This document shows, in pieces, positions 35,940 through 44,687 of a stretch of DNA of 64,000 nt. Every line of letters starts with the position of its first letter. The stretch's first letter is position 1. The notes beneath the pieces were generated by a model. The model ran no database searches. It was given only the letters and a program-made list of their open reading frames with translations, and was not told the DNA's origin. The DNA comes from Peteryoungia aggregata LMG 23059 (GTDB lineage Bacteria; Pseudomonadota; Alphaproteobacteria; Rhizobiales; Rhizobiaceae): NCBI RefSeq assembly GCF_030814435.1, contig NZ_JAUSUW010000011.1, positions 91,139 through 155,138 on the forward strand. Reading direction: 5' to 3'. Position numbers and translations under genes: made by a program.

Positions 35940-36890
35940 TCAATCCAACGGTAGTTTGGAATCGCCCAGCAACACGCCGGCGAACCTGTTTTCTGAGATC
36001 AGTGTCTCTATGTTCTGGCGCACGAGTTTTCGCCGGCTTTCATAATCGGGTGCGCCGATCTGAAAGAGCGCGTCGAGCTTTGTTTCAAATGTATTGGCCT
36101 TGAGCGCCGCCTTGATTGTTTCGGGGCCGCCGCGCGACTGGTGGATGATGTCGGAAACCCAGATCGCCAACTCAGGGCGTTGGCCTGCGAGACCATATTT
36201 GCTGGAGGCCGACTTCACCTTTCGCCGCATGATTTGCATGGAGACCCGGACAGAGGCATCAACGGCGGTTTGATGGTTCATCAGCCAATGCATCAGTTTG
36301 GCGGCATTCAATGCTTCGCGTTCGCCAGCGTTAGCCGTGTCCGGATTCAGATAGTTCATAAAGCCGAGGATCTGTTTCTCGATTTTGCCGTTCGGTCGAT
36401 TGACGGTTGTCACGGTTTCGAGCGATGCCAGTGACCCGCCTGGCAGCACTTGGTGAACGACGCCATTCCTCAGAGTGAGGTCGGGAAAGTAATCTTCTGC
36501 ATCGGGCTGCGACAGCAATTCACGGAACAGAAGGATTAGATTGTCGTTCGGCGTGTGGGCTGCCAGTTGATAGAATCCAAACGTAAACCGGGCGCGATCA
36601 TACGTGTTCACTGTTAGATGACGCCCCCCGCTTTCCCCCATGATGGTCGGCCAGGCAAAATGAGCCCAGAGCCCGATCGTGGTCGCGGCCTGATGCCTAT
36701 TGTACATCAATTGCGGCAGTTGGTTCGCAACTTTGGTCTGTGACAACCCCCTGTGGTCTCCATCGCCATCTGAAAAAGGTACCGTATAGCCGACAATAAA
36801 GGGCTCTGCGTTGCTTGCTTCCTGAGCAAACCACTTGTTGCCCCTCTTCTGCGGGGCGCCATCATGGGTGATTGCAAAGATCTTCGACAT
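35940..36890 (-). CDS. Unknown protein, lysozyme-like motif
   Basis: A 316-residue protein without a name I can give. MGESGGRHLTVNTYDRA then FTFGFYQLAAHTPNDN looks like the catalytic Glu-Ser-Gly and the later Gly-x-x-Gln block of lysozyme-fold muramidases and transglycosylases; this is an inference from spacing. There is no signal peptide. The C-terminal 100 residues are helical and basic. ATG 36890 with GGGGGCAGG is preferred to 36914. It forms an operon with the DUF2272 gene, making a possible two-enzyme cell-wall module of foreign base composition. Confidence 0.6.
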   Translation of the reverse strand: MSKIFAITHDGAPQKRGNKWFAQEASNAEPFIVGYTVPFSDGDGDHRGLSQTKVANQLPQLMYNRHQAATTIGLWAHFAWPTIMGESGGRHLTVNTYDRARFTFGFYQLAAHTPNDNLILLFRELLSQPDAEDYFPDLTLRNGVVHQVLPGGSLASLETVTTVNRPNGKIEKQILGFMNYLNPDTANAGEREALNAAKLMHWLMNHQTAVDASVRVSMQIMRRKVKSASSKYGLAGQRPELAIWVSDIIHQSRGGPETIKAALKANTFETKLDALFQIGAPDYESRRKLVRQNIETLISENRFAGVLLGDSKLPLD

Positions 36891-37244
36891 TGCCTGCCCC
36901 CGATTTAGCATCATTCATGGGCGTATAGCTGCCAAACGAGCCCGATATATCGGTCATTTTGGCAAGCATAATATTGGGCCGCAGAAAGGTATTTCCTTGC
37001 CGCAGCGGTTATGGAGACAATTTGAATTGAGTAATTAGGTAAATATTATTCAGCTTGGATGGTTTTTTGTCAAGTTGCGCGTAACGGTGATGCTACTTTT
37101 AATGGATTGATATTTCGATTTTCATCGCCGCTGCCGCCATCTCCAGCATGATCCGCCGCGACGACTGACCCTGCCGCCCTTGCGCGCCCTCCCGAAACCA
37201 TCAGGATAAGCCTTGAGGAATCACGGCCATCGGGAGGCAACAGC
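36891..37244. other. AT-rich intergenic stretch
   Basis: No gene is supported. It is markedly more AT-rich than the surroundings, especially 36900-37120, and should hold the promoter of the minus-strand lysozyme-like/DUF2272 pair. It may be a boundary of a small acquired segment. Confidence 0.5.
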
Positions 37245-38060
37245 ATGGGCAGACTGGACAACAAGATCGCCGTCGTCACCGGCGGCACGCAGGGGCTGGG
37301 CGCAGAAGTCGCCCGCCTGTTTGCCGAGCGGGGTGCGGGCGGCCTCGTCATCTGCGGGCGAAGCCGCGACAAGGGCAAGGCGAAGGCGCGCGAGATCGCG
37401 GAGCGGTATGGCACGCCGGTCCATTTCGTCGCCGCCGATCTCGGCCAGGTCGCGGATTGCCGCGCCGTCATTGCCGCTGCGGGTGAAAAATTCGGCCGCA
37501 TCGATGCCCTGGTCAATGTCGCCGCCATCACCGATCGCGGCACCATACTCGATACCGACGAGGCGCTGTTTGATCGCATGTTCGCGATCAACACCCGCGC
37601 CCCCTTCTTCCTCATCCAGGAGACGGTGAAGCTGATGCTGCGCGATGGCATCGAGGGCAGCATCGTCAATATCTCCTCGATGTCGGCGATGGCCGGCCAG
37701 CCCTTCATCGCCGCCTATTGCGCCTCCAAGGGCGCGCTCGACACGCTGACCCGCAACGTCGCCTTCGGCCTTCTGAAAAACCGCATCCGCTGCAATGCCT
37801 TGAACATCGGCTGGATGGCGAGCGACGGCGAGGACCGCATCCAGCGCGAACATCACGGCGCGCCCGATGACTGGCTGCAACAGGCCGCCGCCCGCCAGCC
37901 CTTCGGTCGCCTCGTCGATCCGGCCGAAGTGGCGCGCGCCTGCGCCTATCTGTCGTCGGAAGAAAGCGGACTGATGACCGGCGCCACGATCAATTTCGAC
38001 CAGTCTGTCTGGGGTGCCTATGAAGACAGCCCGCACCCGAAGGAGAAGATGAGCGTCTGA
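37245..38060 (+). CDS. Short-chain dehydrogenase/reductase (SDR)
   Basis: A 271-residue classical SDR oxidoreductase. The Rossmann motif is TGGTQGLG at 12-19, NVAAI is the NAG-like motif, the catalytic Ser is in NISSMSAMAGQ, and YCASK gives the catalytic Tyr and Lys. It uses NAD(P)H on an unknown alcohol, ketone or sugar. It is monocistronic and convergent with the sensor kinase gene. Confidence 0.9.
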   Translation: MGRLDNKIAVVTGGTQGLGAEVARLFAERGAGGLVICGRSRDKGKAKAREIAERYGTPVHFVAADLGQVADCRAVIAAAGEKFGRIDALVNVAAITDRGTILDTDEALFDRMFAINTRAPFFLIQETVKLMLRDGIEGSIVNISSMSAMAGQPFIAAYCASKGALDTLTRNVAFGLLKNRIRCNALNIGWMASDGEDRIQREHHGAPDDWLQQAAARQPFGRLVDPAEVARACAYLSSEESGLMTGATINFDQSVWGAYEDSPHPKEKMSV

Positions 38061-38156
38061 GAGACAGATGGGGGGAAATAGCTGAGAAGCGACGGGCGAG
38101 GGCAGAAGGCAGAGAGACGCAAGGGGGAGGCAGGAGGCAGCCCCGGCCGGCATCCC

Positions 38157-39707
38157 TCACAGGGTGAAGCGGATCGTGTAGGTCGTGCCGTGGTCGGAGG
38201 CCCGCGTCATCTCGCCGTCGATCTGCCGGACAAAGGCATCGACCAGGCCGGTGCCGGAGCGGCGGGATGAGGCCTGTGCCATGCCGATCCCGTCGTCGGC
38301 CACCGTCAGGCACGCCTGGCCGTCCCCGGTCTCTGCCAGAACCAGGCGGATGATCCCCTGGTCCCGTCCGGCAAAGGCGTGTTTCACGGCATTGGTGACG
38401 AGTTCGAGCGCGGCGAGCGCGAGAGGCGAGGCCCGGTCGGCCGGGATCAACATGCCCTCGGGCAGGCTTGTCTGCAGGGAGATCCGGCTGTCCTCCGGCA
38501 CCAGGGTTTCCGGGTCGCAGGCACGCTCCAGCAGCGTGCCGAGATCGATCCGTTCGCCGTGGTTCGAGCGATAGAGCAGGTCATGCACCTCCGCCAGCGC
38601 CTGGATCCGTCGCTGCAGGTCCTGCGGATCGAAGCTGCCGCGCCGCGCCTGGATATTGATCAGGCTCGTCACCAGGGCGAGATTGTTCTTCACCCGGTGG
38701 TTCATTTCGCGCACCAGTTCGGCCCGCTGCTGCGCCAGGCTTTGCGCCTCGGCGAGCTTCAGCGCCTTGAGCTCGGCCTCCATCTGCGCCTCCACGCTGC
38801 GCCGCGCGAGCGCCGAGGCAATCAGCGTAAAGGCACCCATGGCCAGCATCAGGATCCAGACGGGCAGGGAGTTCAGCACGGTCGCCGTCAGGATCGCCTC
38901 TGTCGGCACGCCAAAATTGACCACCAGCGGCAGGTCGCCAATCCGGTTGTAAGCGTAGATCCGCCGTACGCCGTCGGAAATAGCGACCACCTCATAGGTG
39001 CCGGAACTGGCGCGGGTAAGGCTTTGCCGCGCCGGCGTATCCTCCGGCAGCCAGACGGGCTCGCCAGGCTCGTGCCGCACCAGAAGCTTGCCGTCGTCGC
39101 GCATCAGCGAGGCCGATTCCCCCTCTCGCGTGGTGATGCTGTCGAGGAAGCTGCGGCTGCTTTCGGTCGCCATCGAGGAGACGATCAGGCCGCGAAAGCT
39201 GTCGGTGACAAAGGGGCGGGCGACGATAATGGCGTCCTCATCGCCCGGCTGCAGCTTGATCCGGTCGATGAAGACCGCGGCCCCCTCCCGGATCGCATCG
39301 ATATAGTCGCGCTGCCCGAAACGGGTGGAAGCGGGAAACTGCTGGCTGGACGCGAGCACCGTGCCGTCCAGCGCCACGACCGCCAGCCCATAGTCGTTCG
39401 GGTCTGCCGTATCGAGGCGCGTCAGGAAACGGTGATAGCTTTCGGAGCGTAGGAAGCCTTCGGGTTCCGTCGCGGCGCGGGCCTGTGCGGCCCGGTGTTT
39501 CACCGTCTGGGTTTCCAGCAGTCGCTGCGAATACTGGCGCACCAGTTCCACGGTATCGACCGCATGATCCGTGGCGATGGCCCGCTGGTCGCGCCAGGCG
39601 ATTGCCCCCCAGATCAGGCAGCCGATGATCGGCAACAGGACGCTTCCGATCTGGATGGTCCGGAACCAGCGCAACACCATATCGGGACCCCAGACCGTCA
39701 AGGCCAT
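38157..39707 (-). CDS. Membrane sensor histidine kinase, HWE/HisKA_2 type
   Basis: A 516-residue kinase. Helices at about 10-30 and 275-295 flank a periplasmic sensor resembling a double Cache fold (FGQRDYIDAIREG, VARPFVTDSFRGLIV). The kinase core has the phospho-acceptor block REMNHRVKNNLALVTSLI, then ELVTNAVKHAF and DDGIGM for ATP binding. Kinases of this group often feed the general stress response or light/osmotic pathways in alphaproteobacteria. No response regulator is adjacent. ATG 39707 has GGAGG upstream. Confidence 0.88.
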   Translation of the reverse strand: MALTVWGPDMVLRWFRTIQIGSVLLPIIGCLIWGAIAWRDQRAIATDHAVDTVELVRQYSQRLLETQTVKHRAAQARAATEPEGFLRSESYHRFLTRLDTADPNDYGLAVVALDGTVLASSQQFPASTRFGQRDYIDAIREGAAVFIDRIKLQPGDEDAIIVARPFVTDSFRGLIVSSMATESSRSFLDSITTREGESASLMRDDGKLLVRHEPGEPVWLPEDTPARQSLTRASSGTYEVVAISDGVRRIYAYNRIGDLPLVVNFGVPTEAILTATVLNSLPVWILMLAMGAFTLIASALARRSVEAQMEAELKALKLAEAQSLAQQRAELVREMNHRVKNNLALVTSLINIQARRGSFDPQDLQRRIQALAEVHDLLYRSNHGERIDLGTLLERACDPETLVPEDSRISLQTSLPEGMLIPADRASPLALAALELVTNAVKHAFAGRDQGIIRLVLAETGDGQACLTVADDGIGMAQASSRRSGTGLVDAFVRQIDGEMTRASDHGTTYTIRFTL

Positions 39708-39754
39708 ACGTCCTCCAATGCCATCGTGAAAATATTTAAGTGCCTGTTCATAAA

Positions 39755-39782
39755 GCAGGTTGCAGGGTGCTTTGCAACCTGC
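39755..39782. repeat. Perfect 10-bp hairpin upstream of the sensor kinase
   Basis: GCAGGTTGCA and TGCAACCTGC are inverted around eight bases, about 50 bases upstream of the kinase start codon. It could be an operator or a decayed terminator. Confidence 0.5.
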
Positions 39783-39862
39783 CCGGCACCACGCCGATCG
39801 CATCATCCCGGCGGTCGGGAACGAGCCGGACCCGGCATTGGTTGGAGGGTAGGGTGAGGAGT

Positions 39863-39961
39863 GAACCGGGCATCGCCCTCATCGAAGCCGTTGCGCTGGA
39901 AAGCGATGGGACGCTGAGCATCATCAAGGCGCCGAGGTGGCGGCCGACCGCCTCGCGCGGC
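39863..39961 (+). pseudogene. Possible C-terminal remnant of a DUF421 (YetF-like) gene
   Basis: One + frame reads ALIEAVALESDGTLSIIKAP, which resembles the closing strand of DUF421/YetF proteins (typically ending LExDGxISVI). No start or upstream domain is present. The match is short, so this is tentative. Confidence 0.3.
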
Positions 39962-39999
39962 CCGGTGAAACCGCCCCACAAAGACGACAGACGCCTCTT

Positions 40000-40392
40000 T
40001 CAGACGCGCTCGCCCTTCTCTTCCACCGGCCCCGTTTTGCCGTGATGCACGGATTGCTCGCCGCGCACGCCCTGCCAGGGCCAGCGCCCGGAGATCTCGA
40101 CCTCCAGCGACAGGCTGAGGAAGGTGCGGATGACAATGATGATGGCGAGCACCAGCACCGAATTGAGGCTCGGCTCCACCGCCACCGTATTGATGATGTC
40201 GCCGGCCACCATCAGTTCCAGCCCGAGCAGGATCGCCCGGCCCATGCCGGCCCTCAGCTCGCCATAGGAGGAAAGCGTGCGTGGTGCCCTCAGATAGGCC
40301 CAGCCCGCCACCGCGATCCCGATCACGATCACCGACACGCCCACGGCTTCGATCGTACGCGTGATCACATGCATGATGCTGGCAAATTCCAT
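40000..40392 (-). CDS. DUF1622 family membrane protein
   Basis: A 130-residue inner-membrane protein of the DUF1622 type with three hydrophobic segments. LRAGMGRAILLGLELMVAGDII is the conserved block (shown in part as GRAILLGLELMVAGDII), followed by IVIRTFLSLSLEVEI. Function is unknown. ATG 40392 follows AAGGAGAC. It is divergent from a small acidic protein gene. Confidence 0.87.
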   Translation of the reverse strand: MEFASIMHVITRTIEAVGVSVIVIGIAVAGWAYLRAPRTLSSYGELRAGMGRAILLGLELMVAGDIINTVAVEPSLNSVLVLAIIIVIRTFLSLSLEVEISGRWPWQGVRGEQSVHHGKTGPVEEKGERV

Positions 40393-40529
40393 GGTCTGTC
40401 TCCTTGCCGAACGCAACGCCCGCCGTGCCGGTCGGTTGCAATGCACCGGCTCTCCTGCGGCACCTTTCGCCCGCTCGCGCGTTGATGCTGCGAACACGCT
40501 TCATCCAGCGGACGAACAGGGAGGCCACT

Positions 40530-40835
40530 ATGCAGCAATTCGATCTGAGCGCCATGACACGGCCCGAACTCGACAGATTGATCGCCGATGCCAGCCGCGA
40601 GCGCGAGACCCGCAGCGCGCCCGGTGAACCCGTGGCAGATGAGAACGGCGTGCGCGGCCAGGATGTCAACGACCCGAACCATGGTGCGATCACCACGCCG
40701 GCACCGCATCAGGTGCGCGAACACGGGCCTGAGGGCCTCCAACCCGGCGCACGCGTCCAAGGCCACCACGTGATCGATGCCGATGCGGTCGAACACGACG
40801 ACCGTATCGAGCAGGCCGCCCGCCGCCTCGTCTGA
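40530..40835 (+). CDS. Small acidic hypothetical protein
   Basis: A 101-residue hydrophilic protein without membrane segments. The first 25 residues (MSRPELDRLIADASRERE-like helix) are followed by a low-complexity, probably unfolded tail rich in Pro, Gly, His and Asp. ATG 40530 has GGGAGG upstream. No family recognised; similar short proteins are common near stress genes in rhizobia, as far as I recall. Confidence 0.6.
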   Translation: MQQFDLSAMTRPELDRLIADASRERETRSAPGEPVADENGVRGQDVNDPNHGAITTPAPHQVREHGPEGLQPGARVQGHHVIDADAVEHDDRIEQAARRLV

Positions 40836-41035
40836 TCCGGCACAGTCCCGATGGCCCGCCCCCGGGGGCCATCGGGCCGCCATGCATCGTCCCACGCTGC
40901 ATGACGGCCTTTTCATCTCTGAGACGTCTCGGGCGTCGCAACACGAAGCGTCGGCGGCAACGCGCCCATCAATCTCGGCGCCCTCCCGGCCTGCTGCGCA
41001 TTGCCAGAGCAAGGTGCGCAGGCTAGACCGGCTGC

Positions 41036-41476
41036 GTGATTACAGCTCTTGCCGCTTATCTCGCCCTCTTCCTGGCTGCCTTCCTCGCCGCGACCATCGT
41101 GCCCGCGCAGTCGGAAGCCGTGCTTGTCGGCCTGATCCTCGCTGGCGACCAGTCGCTCCCCGTGCTTCTTCTCGTCGCGACAACAGGCAATGTGCTGGGG
41201 TCCGTCGTCAACTGGCTGCTCGGCCGCTTCATCGAGCACTTCCGCAACCGGCCCTGGTTCCCCGTATCCGCAGACAAGCTCGCCCGCGCCGAGGCCTGGT
41301 ATCGCCGCTTCGGCATCTGGTCGCTGCTGCTCTCCTGGGTGCCGGTCATCGGCGATCCGCTGACGGTGGTCGCCGGCGTGCTGCGCACGCCCTTCCTCAC
41401 CTTTCTGGCGCTCGTCACGCTTGCCAAGGCCGGGCGCTATGCGGTGCTGGCGGCGGTGACGCTCGGCCTGATGTGA
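41036..41476 (+). CDS. YqaA family membrane protein (DedA-like)
   Basis: A 146-residue inner-membrane protein of the YqaA/SNARE-associated (DedA/VTT) group. PAQSEAVLVGLILAG near residue 23 and GNVLGSVVNWLLGRF are typical, as is the amphipathic RRFGIWSLLLSWVPVIGDPLTVVAG block (part). DedA relatives help flip lipids. The start is a GTG with a weak ribosome-binding site, so the exact start is uncertain. It converges on the diguanylate cyclase. Confidence 0.85.
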   Translation: MITALAAYLALFLAAFLAATIVPAQSEAVLVGLILAGDQSLPVLLLVATTGNVLGSVVNWLLGRFIEHFRNRPWFPVSADKLARAEAWYRRFGIWSLLLSWVPVIGDPLTVVAGVLRTPFLTFLALVTLAKAGRYAVLAAVTLGLM

Positions 41477-41495
41477 CGCTCGGGCACGAGCGACG

Positions 41496-42623
41496 CTATT
41501 CTGCCGGAACCCGTTGCCGGGGGAAGGGCCTGACATTGTCGTCCCGGGACACGGGCGCCACGTCAGCGGATACGATCCGGTTTCGCCCGGCCGCCTTCGC
41601 CTGGTAAAGCGCCGCATCCGCCCGTGCCAGCGCCAGGCCGGCCTCTTCCTCCGCCCCTGCCGTCACGAGGCCGGCACTGAAGGTCAGGCTTACCCCGTCG
41701 ATATCGAGCATGCGCACCTCGGTGAGCAACGTGTCCAGCCGCTGCAATGCCTCGCTTCTGCTGCCTTCGGAAAACAGGATGGCGAATTCCTCGCCGCCCA
41801 ACCGCCCGGCCATGCCGGGCACATGCCGCTGCAGGCAGTCGGCCACGGCGAGCAGCACCGAATCGCCACGCTCATGCCCATGCGTGTCGTTGATCTGCTT
41901 GAAATGGTCGAGATCGATCATCGCCAGATGCAGCGGCAGGGCGCTGTCTTCGATCCGCAATTCGGCGAACCGCGCCATGAAGGCCCGCCGGTTCAACAGC
42001 CTTGTCAGGGGATCGGTGCTCGACAGCAGCCTGTAACCCTCCTTGGCCTCGTACAACCTTTTGTAGGATGACATGACGATGATGTTCAGCATGACGCCGA
42101 TCACCGATGCCGCCGCCGTGGCGATGACGAATTCCGGATAGCCGGCGGCAGCGAAATAGTCGGAGCCCAGACCAGCGAACGAGATTGCGCCGCTGAGCAT
42201 GGCCACCACGACATAGTCGCGGATCCGCGAGAAGAGCACGGCGCCGTGGACCAGGATCAGCGCGAAGACAAGAAAGCGCCAATAGTCTCCATGCGGGGCG
42301 AGCTTGCTCAGAAGCATGCGGAAGGCGATGGCGCAGACCACGATGCCGAGCAGCCCGAAGATCCGGAACGTTACGTCCCGCCGCGTCCGCACGAGAACGG
42401 CCCAGCAGATGCACAGCAGGCCGACACTCGCCAGATGGGAGGGGCTGCCGAACCCCCCGGTCTCCGGCTGGAGCAGCCTGCCGAACAGCAGGATCACCAC
42501 CGAAATGGCCGCCGCGATGTTGATCTGCAGATGGAAGGGGCGCTCTTCGGCGAGATTGAACATGAATTGCACGTATCGAGAGGTGAAGGACAAAATGGTT
42601 TCGGAATGAGATGGGGCCATCAT
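41496..42623 (-). CDS. Diguanylate cyclase, membrane GGDEF protein
   Basis: A 375-residue protein with about six N-terminal hydrophobic segments (35-190) and a C-terminal GGDEF domain (about 200-355). The active motif is GGEEF (RLGGEEFAILF), which is functional in known cyclases, and STDPLTRLLNRRAF opens the domain. No RxxD inhibitory site is present ahead of it. It should make c-di-GMP in response to a membrane-sensed signal. Confidence 0.9.
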   Translation of the reverse strand: MMAPSHSETILSFTSRYVQFMFNLAEERPFHLQINIAAAISVVILLFGRLLQPETGGFGSPSHLASVGLLCICWAVLVRTRRDVTFRIFGLLGIVVCAIAFRMLLSKLAPHGDYWRFLVFALILVHGAVLFSRIRDYVVVAMLSGAISFAGLGSDYFAAAGYPEFVIATAAASVIGVMLNIIVMSSYKRLYEAKEGYRLLSSTDPLTRLLNRRAFMARFAELRIEDSALPLHLAMIDLDHFKQINDTHGHERGDSVLLAVADCLQRHVPGMAGRLGGEEFAILFSEGSRSEALQRLDTLLTEVRMLDIDGVSLTFSAGLVTAGAEEEAGLALARADAALYQAKAAGRNRIVSADVAPVSRDDNVRPFPRQRVPAE

Positions 42624-42686
42624 CGCATGTCGAACCGGCGGCGCAAGGGCCGTGATGCTGGAATTCCGCGCAATCGCCAGGGCGTG

Positions 42687-42935
42687 TCAGGCGGTGAACT
42701 TCACCCCGGCTGCCATCGCCGCCGAAATCAGCGCCTTGCGCCCGTCCTCTTCCTTGGCCTTGCCCTGGGCCACCGCGCCAAGCACCAGGAGTGCTTTGTC
42801 CAGCGCCTCGCTCTCTTCTTCCGGCCAGTCCTCGATCAGCGCCCAGGAGGCGCCGAGCGAGCAGTCGACCACCACATCCTCGCCGTCTTCGCCGATCCCG
42901 TGCAGGATCACCGGCTTGCTCCAGGTCTTCGTCAT
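42687..42935 (-). CDS. DUF982 family protein
   Basis: An 82-residue protein of the DUF982 family, which is abundant in rhizobia and of unknown function. It starts WSKPVILHGIG and has SLGASWALIEDWPEEESEALDKAL (part: ASWALIEDWPEE), the core of the family. The start at ATG 42935 is chosen by family length; the ribosome-binding site is weak. Confidence 0.88.
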   Translation of the reverse strand: MTKTWSKPVILHGIGEDGEDVVVDCSLGASWALIEDWPEEESEALDKALLVLGAVAQGKAKEEDGRKALISAAMAAGVKFTA

Positions 42936-43118
42936 GTCTTCGTGTCTCTTTCGTGTTCGGCGGCGCTTCAGCGCCTGTTCATGGCCGCCTCTATAGCGAT
43001 GAGACCGGCATTCCGCCATGGTCGGGCAGTCATTCTTGGCGGTCAGGAAAGATCCCGTCAGACCGGAAGCCGCCGCCTTCGCCCGTGCGGGAATGTCTGA
43101 TCCGCATCCACATGCCTC

Positions 43119-43825
43119 TCATGACCGGATGTCCAGCAGGCCCGCAAGCGAGGACAACACCGTATCCGGCGGGAAATCGCCATACTCGTCCGGCGCACCG
43201 GAGCGGTTGATCCAGTGACAGGTGAAGCCGAAGGCCTTGGCGCCGGCGATATCCCATCGGTTGGAGGACTGGAAGGCGATATCGGGTGCGGCGATCCGCA
43301 GGCTCGAGGTAACAAGCCCATAGGCCGCCGGCGCGGTCTTGTAGATCTTCAGCGCATCGACCGAGAAGACCTCGTCGATCAACCCGCCAAGGCCGGCAGC
43401 CTCGATCGCCTCTTCCAGCATCCGCGGCGTGCCGTTGGAGAGGATGGCGATCCTTGCCCCCTCTGCCGCAGGCCGGTCAGCACGTCAGGCACCTCCGGAA
43501 AGCACTCCAACCGGTGATAGGCGTCGAGCAGATCGGCCCGGAGGCTGCTGTCGACACCGGGAAACCGCGCGAGACAGAAGTCGAGCGCGTCTTCGGTCAG
43601 CGCAGAAAAATCCCGGTACTGTCCCATGAGGCTCGTCACCCAGGTATATTCAAGCTGCTTGATCCGCCAGAGATCTGAAAAGCCCGGAGCGTCCGGCCCC
43701 ATTATCTCGGCATGCCGGCGCACCGCCGCATGCACGTCAAACAGCGTGCCATAGGCATCGAAGACATGGGCCTGCGGCCCGTCCTTGGGCCCATCCTCAT
43801 CCTGCAATGCGATTGCGTCGGTCAT
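43119..43825 (-). pseudogene. Haloacid dehalogenase type II, frameshifted
   Basis: Frame one (from ATG 43825, good AAGGAGG) encodes the start of a HAD-family L-2-haloacid dehalogenase: HVFDAYGTLFDV with the nucleophilic Asp, and the cap domain down to DVLTGLRQRG. At a five-G run near 43465 the frame breaks. The rest continues in another frame as RIAILSNGTPRMLEEAIEAAG, KIYKTAPAAYGLV and FQSSNRWDIAGAKAFGF, ending at 43119. One inserted G restores a single protein of about 235 residues. It is either a recent inactivation, a slippage switch, or a sequencing error in the homopolymer. Confidence 0.85.
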
Positions 43826-43901
43826 GAAGCGTCCTCCTTGAAGGAGGGTAGGGCTGAGGCGTCCGCCGTTCAAGCGGCGAGCGACCCGCGCGAGGCCGCA
43901 A

Positions 43902-44114
43902 TCAGCTGTGGCGTGTCGCGAGCCGCTTTCGGTCGTGTTCGACGGTCGAAAAGCCACGCGTCGTCAGCCGGAACTGGCGCTTCTGAAACTCGCCACGGAT
44001 CTCGATCAGCCCCTGTTCCTCAGCCTCGGCCAGGGTCTTCAGGCTCGTGCCCTTCGGTGGCGTCTGCCAGTCCCGGCCTTGCGCCGCATGCAGCAATACC
44101 ATGATCTTGATCAT
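43902..44114 (-). CDS. Small hypothetical protein
   Basis: A 70-residue protein (MIKIMVLLHAAQGRDWQTPP at the start) that looks like a short winged-helix: SLKTLAEAEEQGLIEIR then RQFRLTTRGFSTVE. GGAGAG upstream of ATG 44114 supports it. It may be a small DNA-binding protein or a truncated regulator; no family named. Confidence 0.6.
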   Translation of the reverse strand: MIKIMVLLHAAQGRDWQTPPKGTSLKTLAEAEEQGLIEIRGEFQKRQFRLTTRGFSTVEHDRKRLATRHS

Positions 44115-44324
44115 CGGGGTCTCTCTCCGGACAATACCGATCGCAGCCGTCCCAGTCTTGAGGCCAGGCCGCAGATCGGATGACGCGGGCACAGCGAATA
44201 TCCGCCGGCGCGTCAAAACGTGAATTGCGTGCTGCTATGCCTGAGCTTTTCGCAAGCGTCGATTCGAAAATGCACCATGCGGCCCAGTCGATCACGGAGA
44301 TCGCTCGTCTTCGTCGAGGGGCAA

Positions 44325-44576
44325 TCAGGATTTGGTCCGCAGCCAGTCCCTCAACACCGCATTGATCCGCGACTGCCAGCCTGGACCTTCGGCGCGAAAG
44401 GCGTCGATCACGTCCTGGTCGAGGCGGATTGTTGTCGAGACCTTTGTCTTGGGGCTTTTGGGTCGACCGCTACGAACCGTTGCCGCCTGGAATTTCTCCA
44501 CCCAAGGGCTGGTCGAAAGATCAGGCGCCTCGTCGTCAATGTCCGACAAGTCGACCTTGGTCACAGTTTTATTCAT
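44325..44576 (-). CDS. Orphan BrnA-type antitoxin
   Basis: An 83-residue ribbon-helix-helix protein: TKVSTTIRLDQDVIDAFRAEG then GWQSRINAVLRDWL (parts). It matches the C-terminal half of the BrnA at 31074. No BrnT gene is found within 400 bases on either side, so the toxin is missing. TTTTTGT-TACT-ACAAAAA upstream at 44613-44630 is a likely operator. It might cross-regulate the brnTA pair at 31 kb. Confidence 0.82.
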   Translation of the reverse strand: MNKTVTKVDLSDIDDEAPDLSTSPWVEKFQAATVRSGRPKSPKTKVSTTIRLDQDVIDAFRAEGPGWQSRINAVLRDWLRTKS

Positions 44577-44612
44577 GTCCAGTTGCTCCTTCGCATCGAA
44601 AGCAGCTCGACA

Positions 44613-44630
44613 TTTTTGTTACTACAAAAA
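44613..44630. promoter_or_regulatory. Candidate antitoxin operator
   Basis: TTTTTGT and ACAAAAA form perfect 7-base arms with a TACT centre, 37 bases upstream of the orphan BrnA-like gene. Confidence 0.5.
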
Positions 44631-44687
44631 GTCCTTGGAGTCACTCTTGCGGAGGAATCGGCAAGCAAACGAATGCGGCACGCACCT

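Noticed and set aside
44613..44630. TTTTTGT/ACAAAAA as a terminator
   Set aside because: The stem is A/T only and too weak; its place upstream of an antitoxin start fits an operator better.
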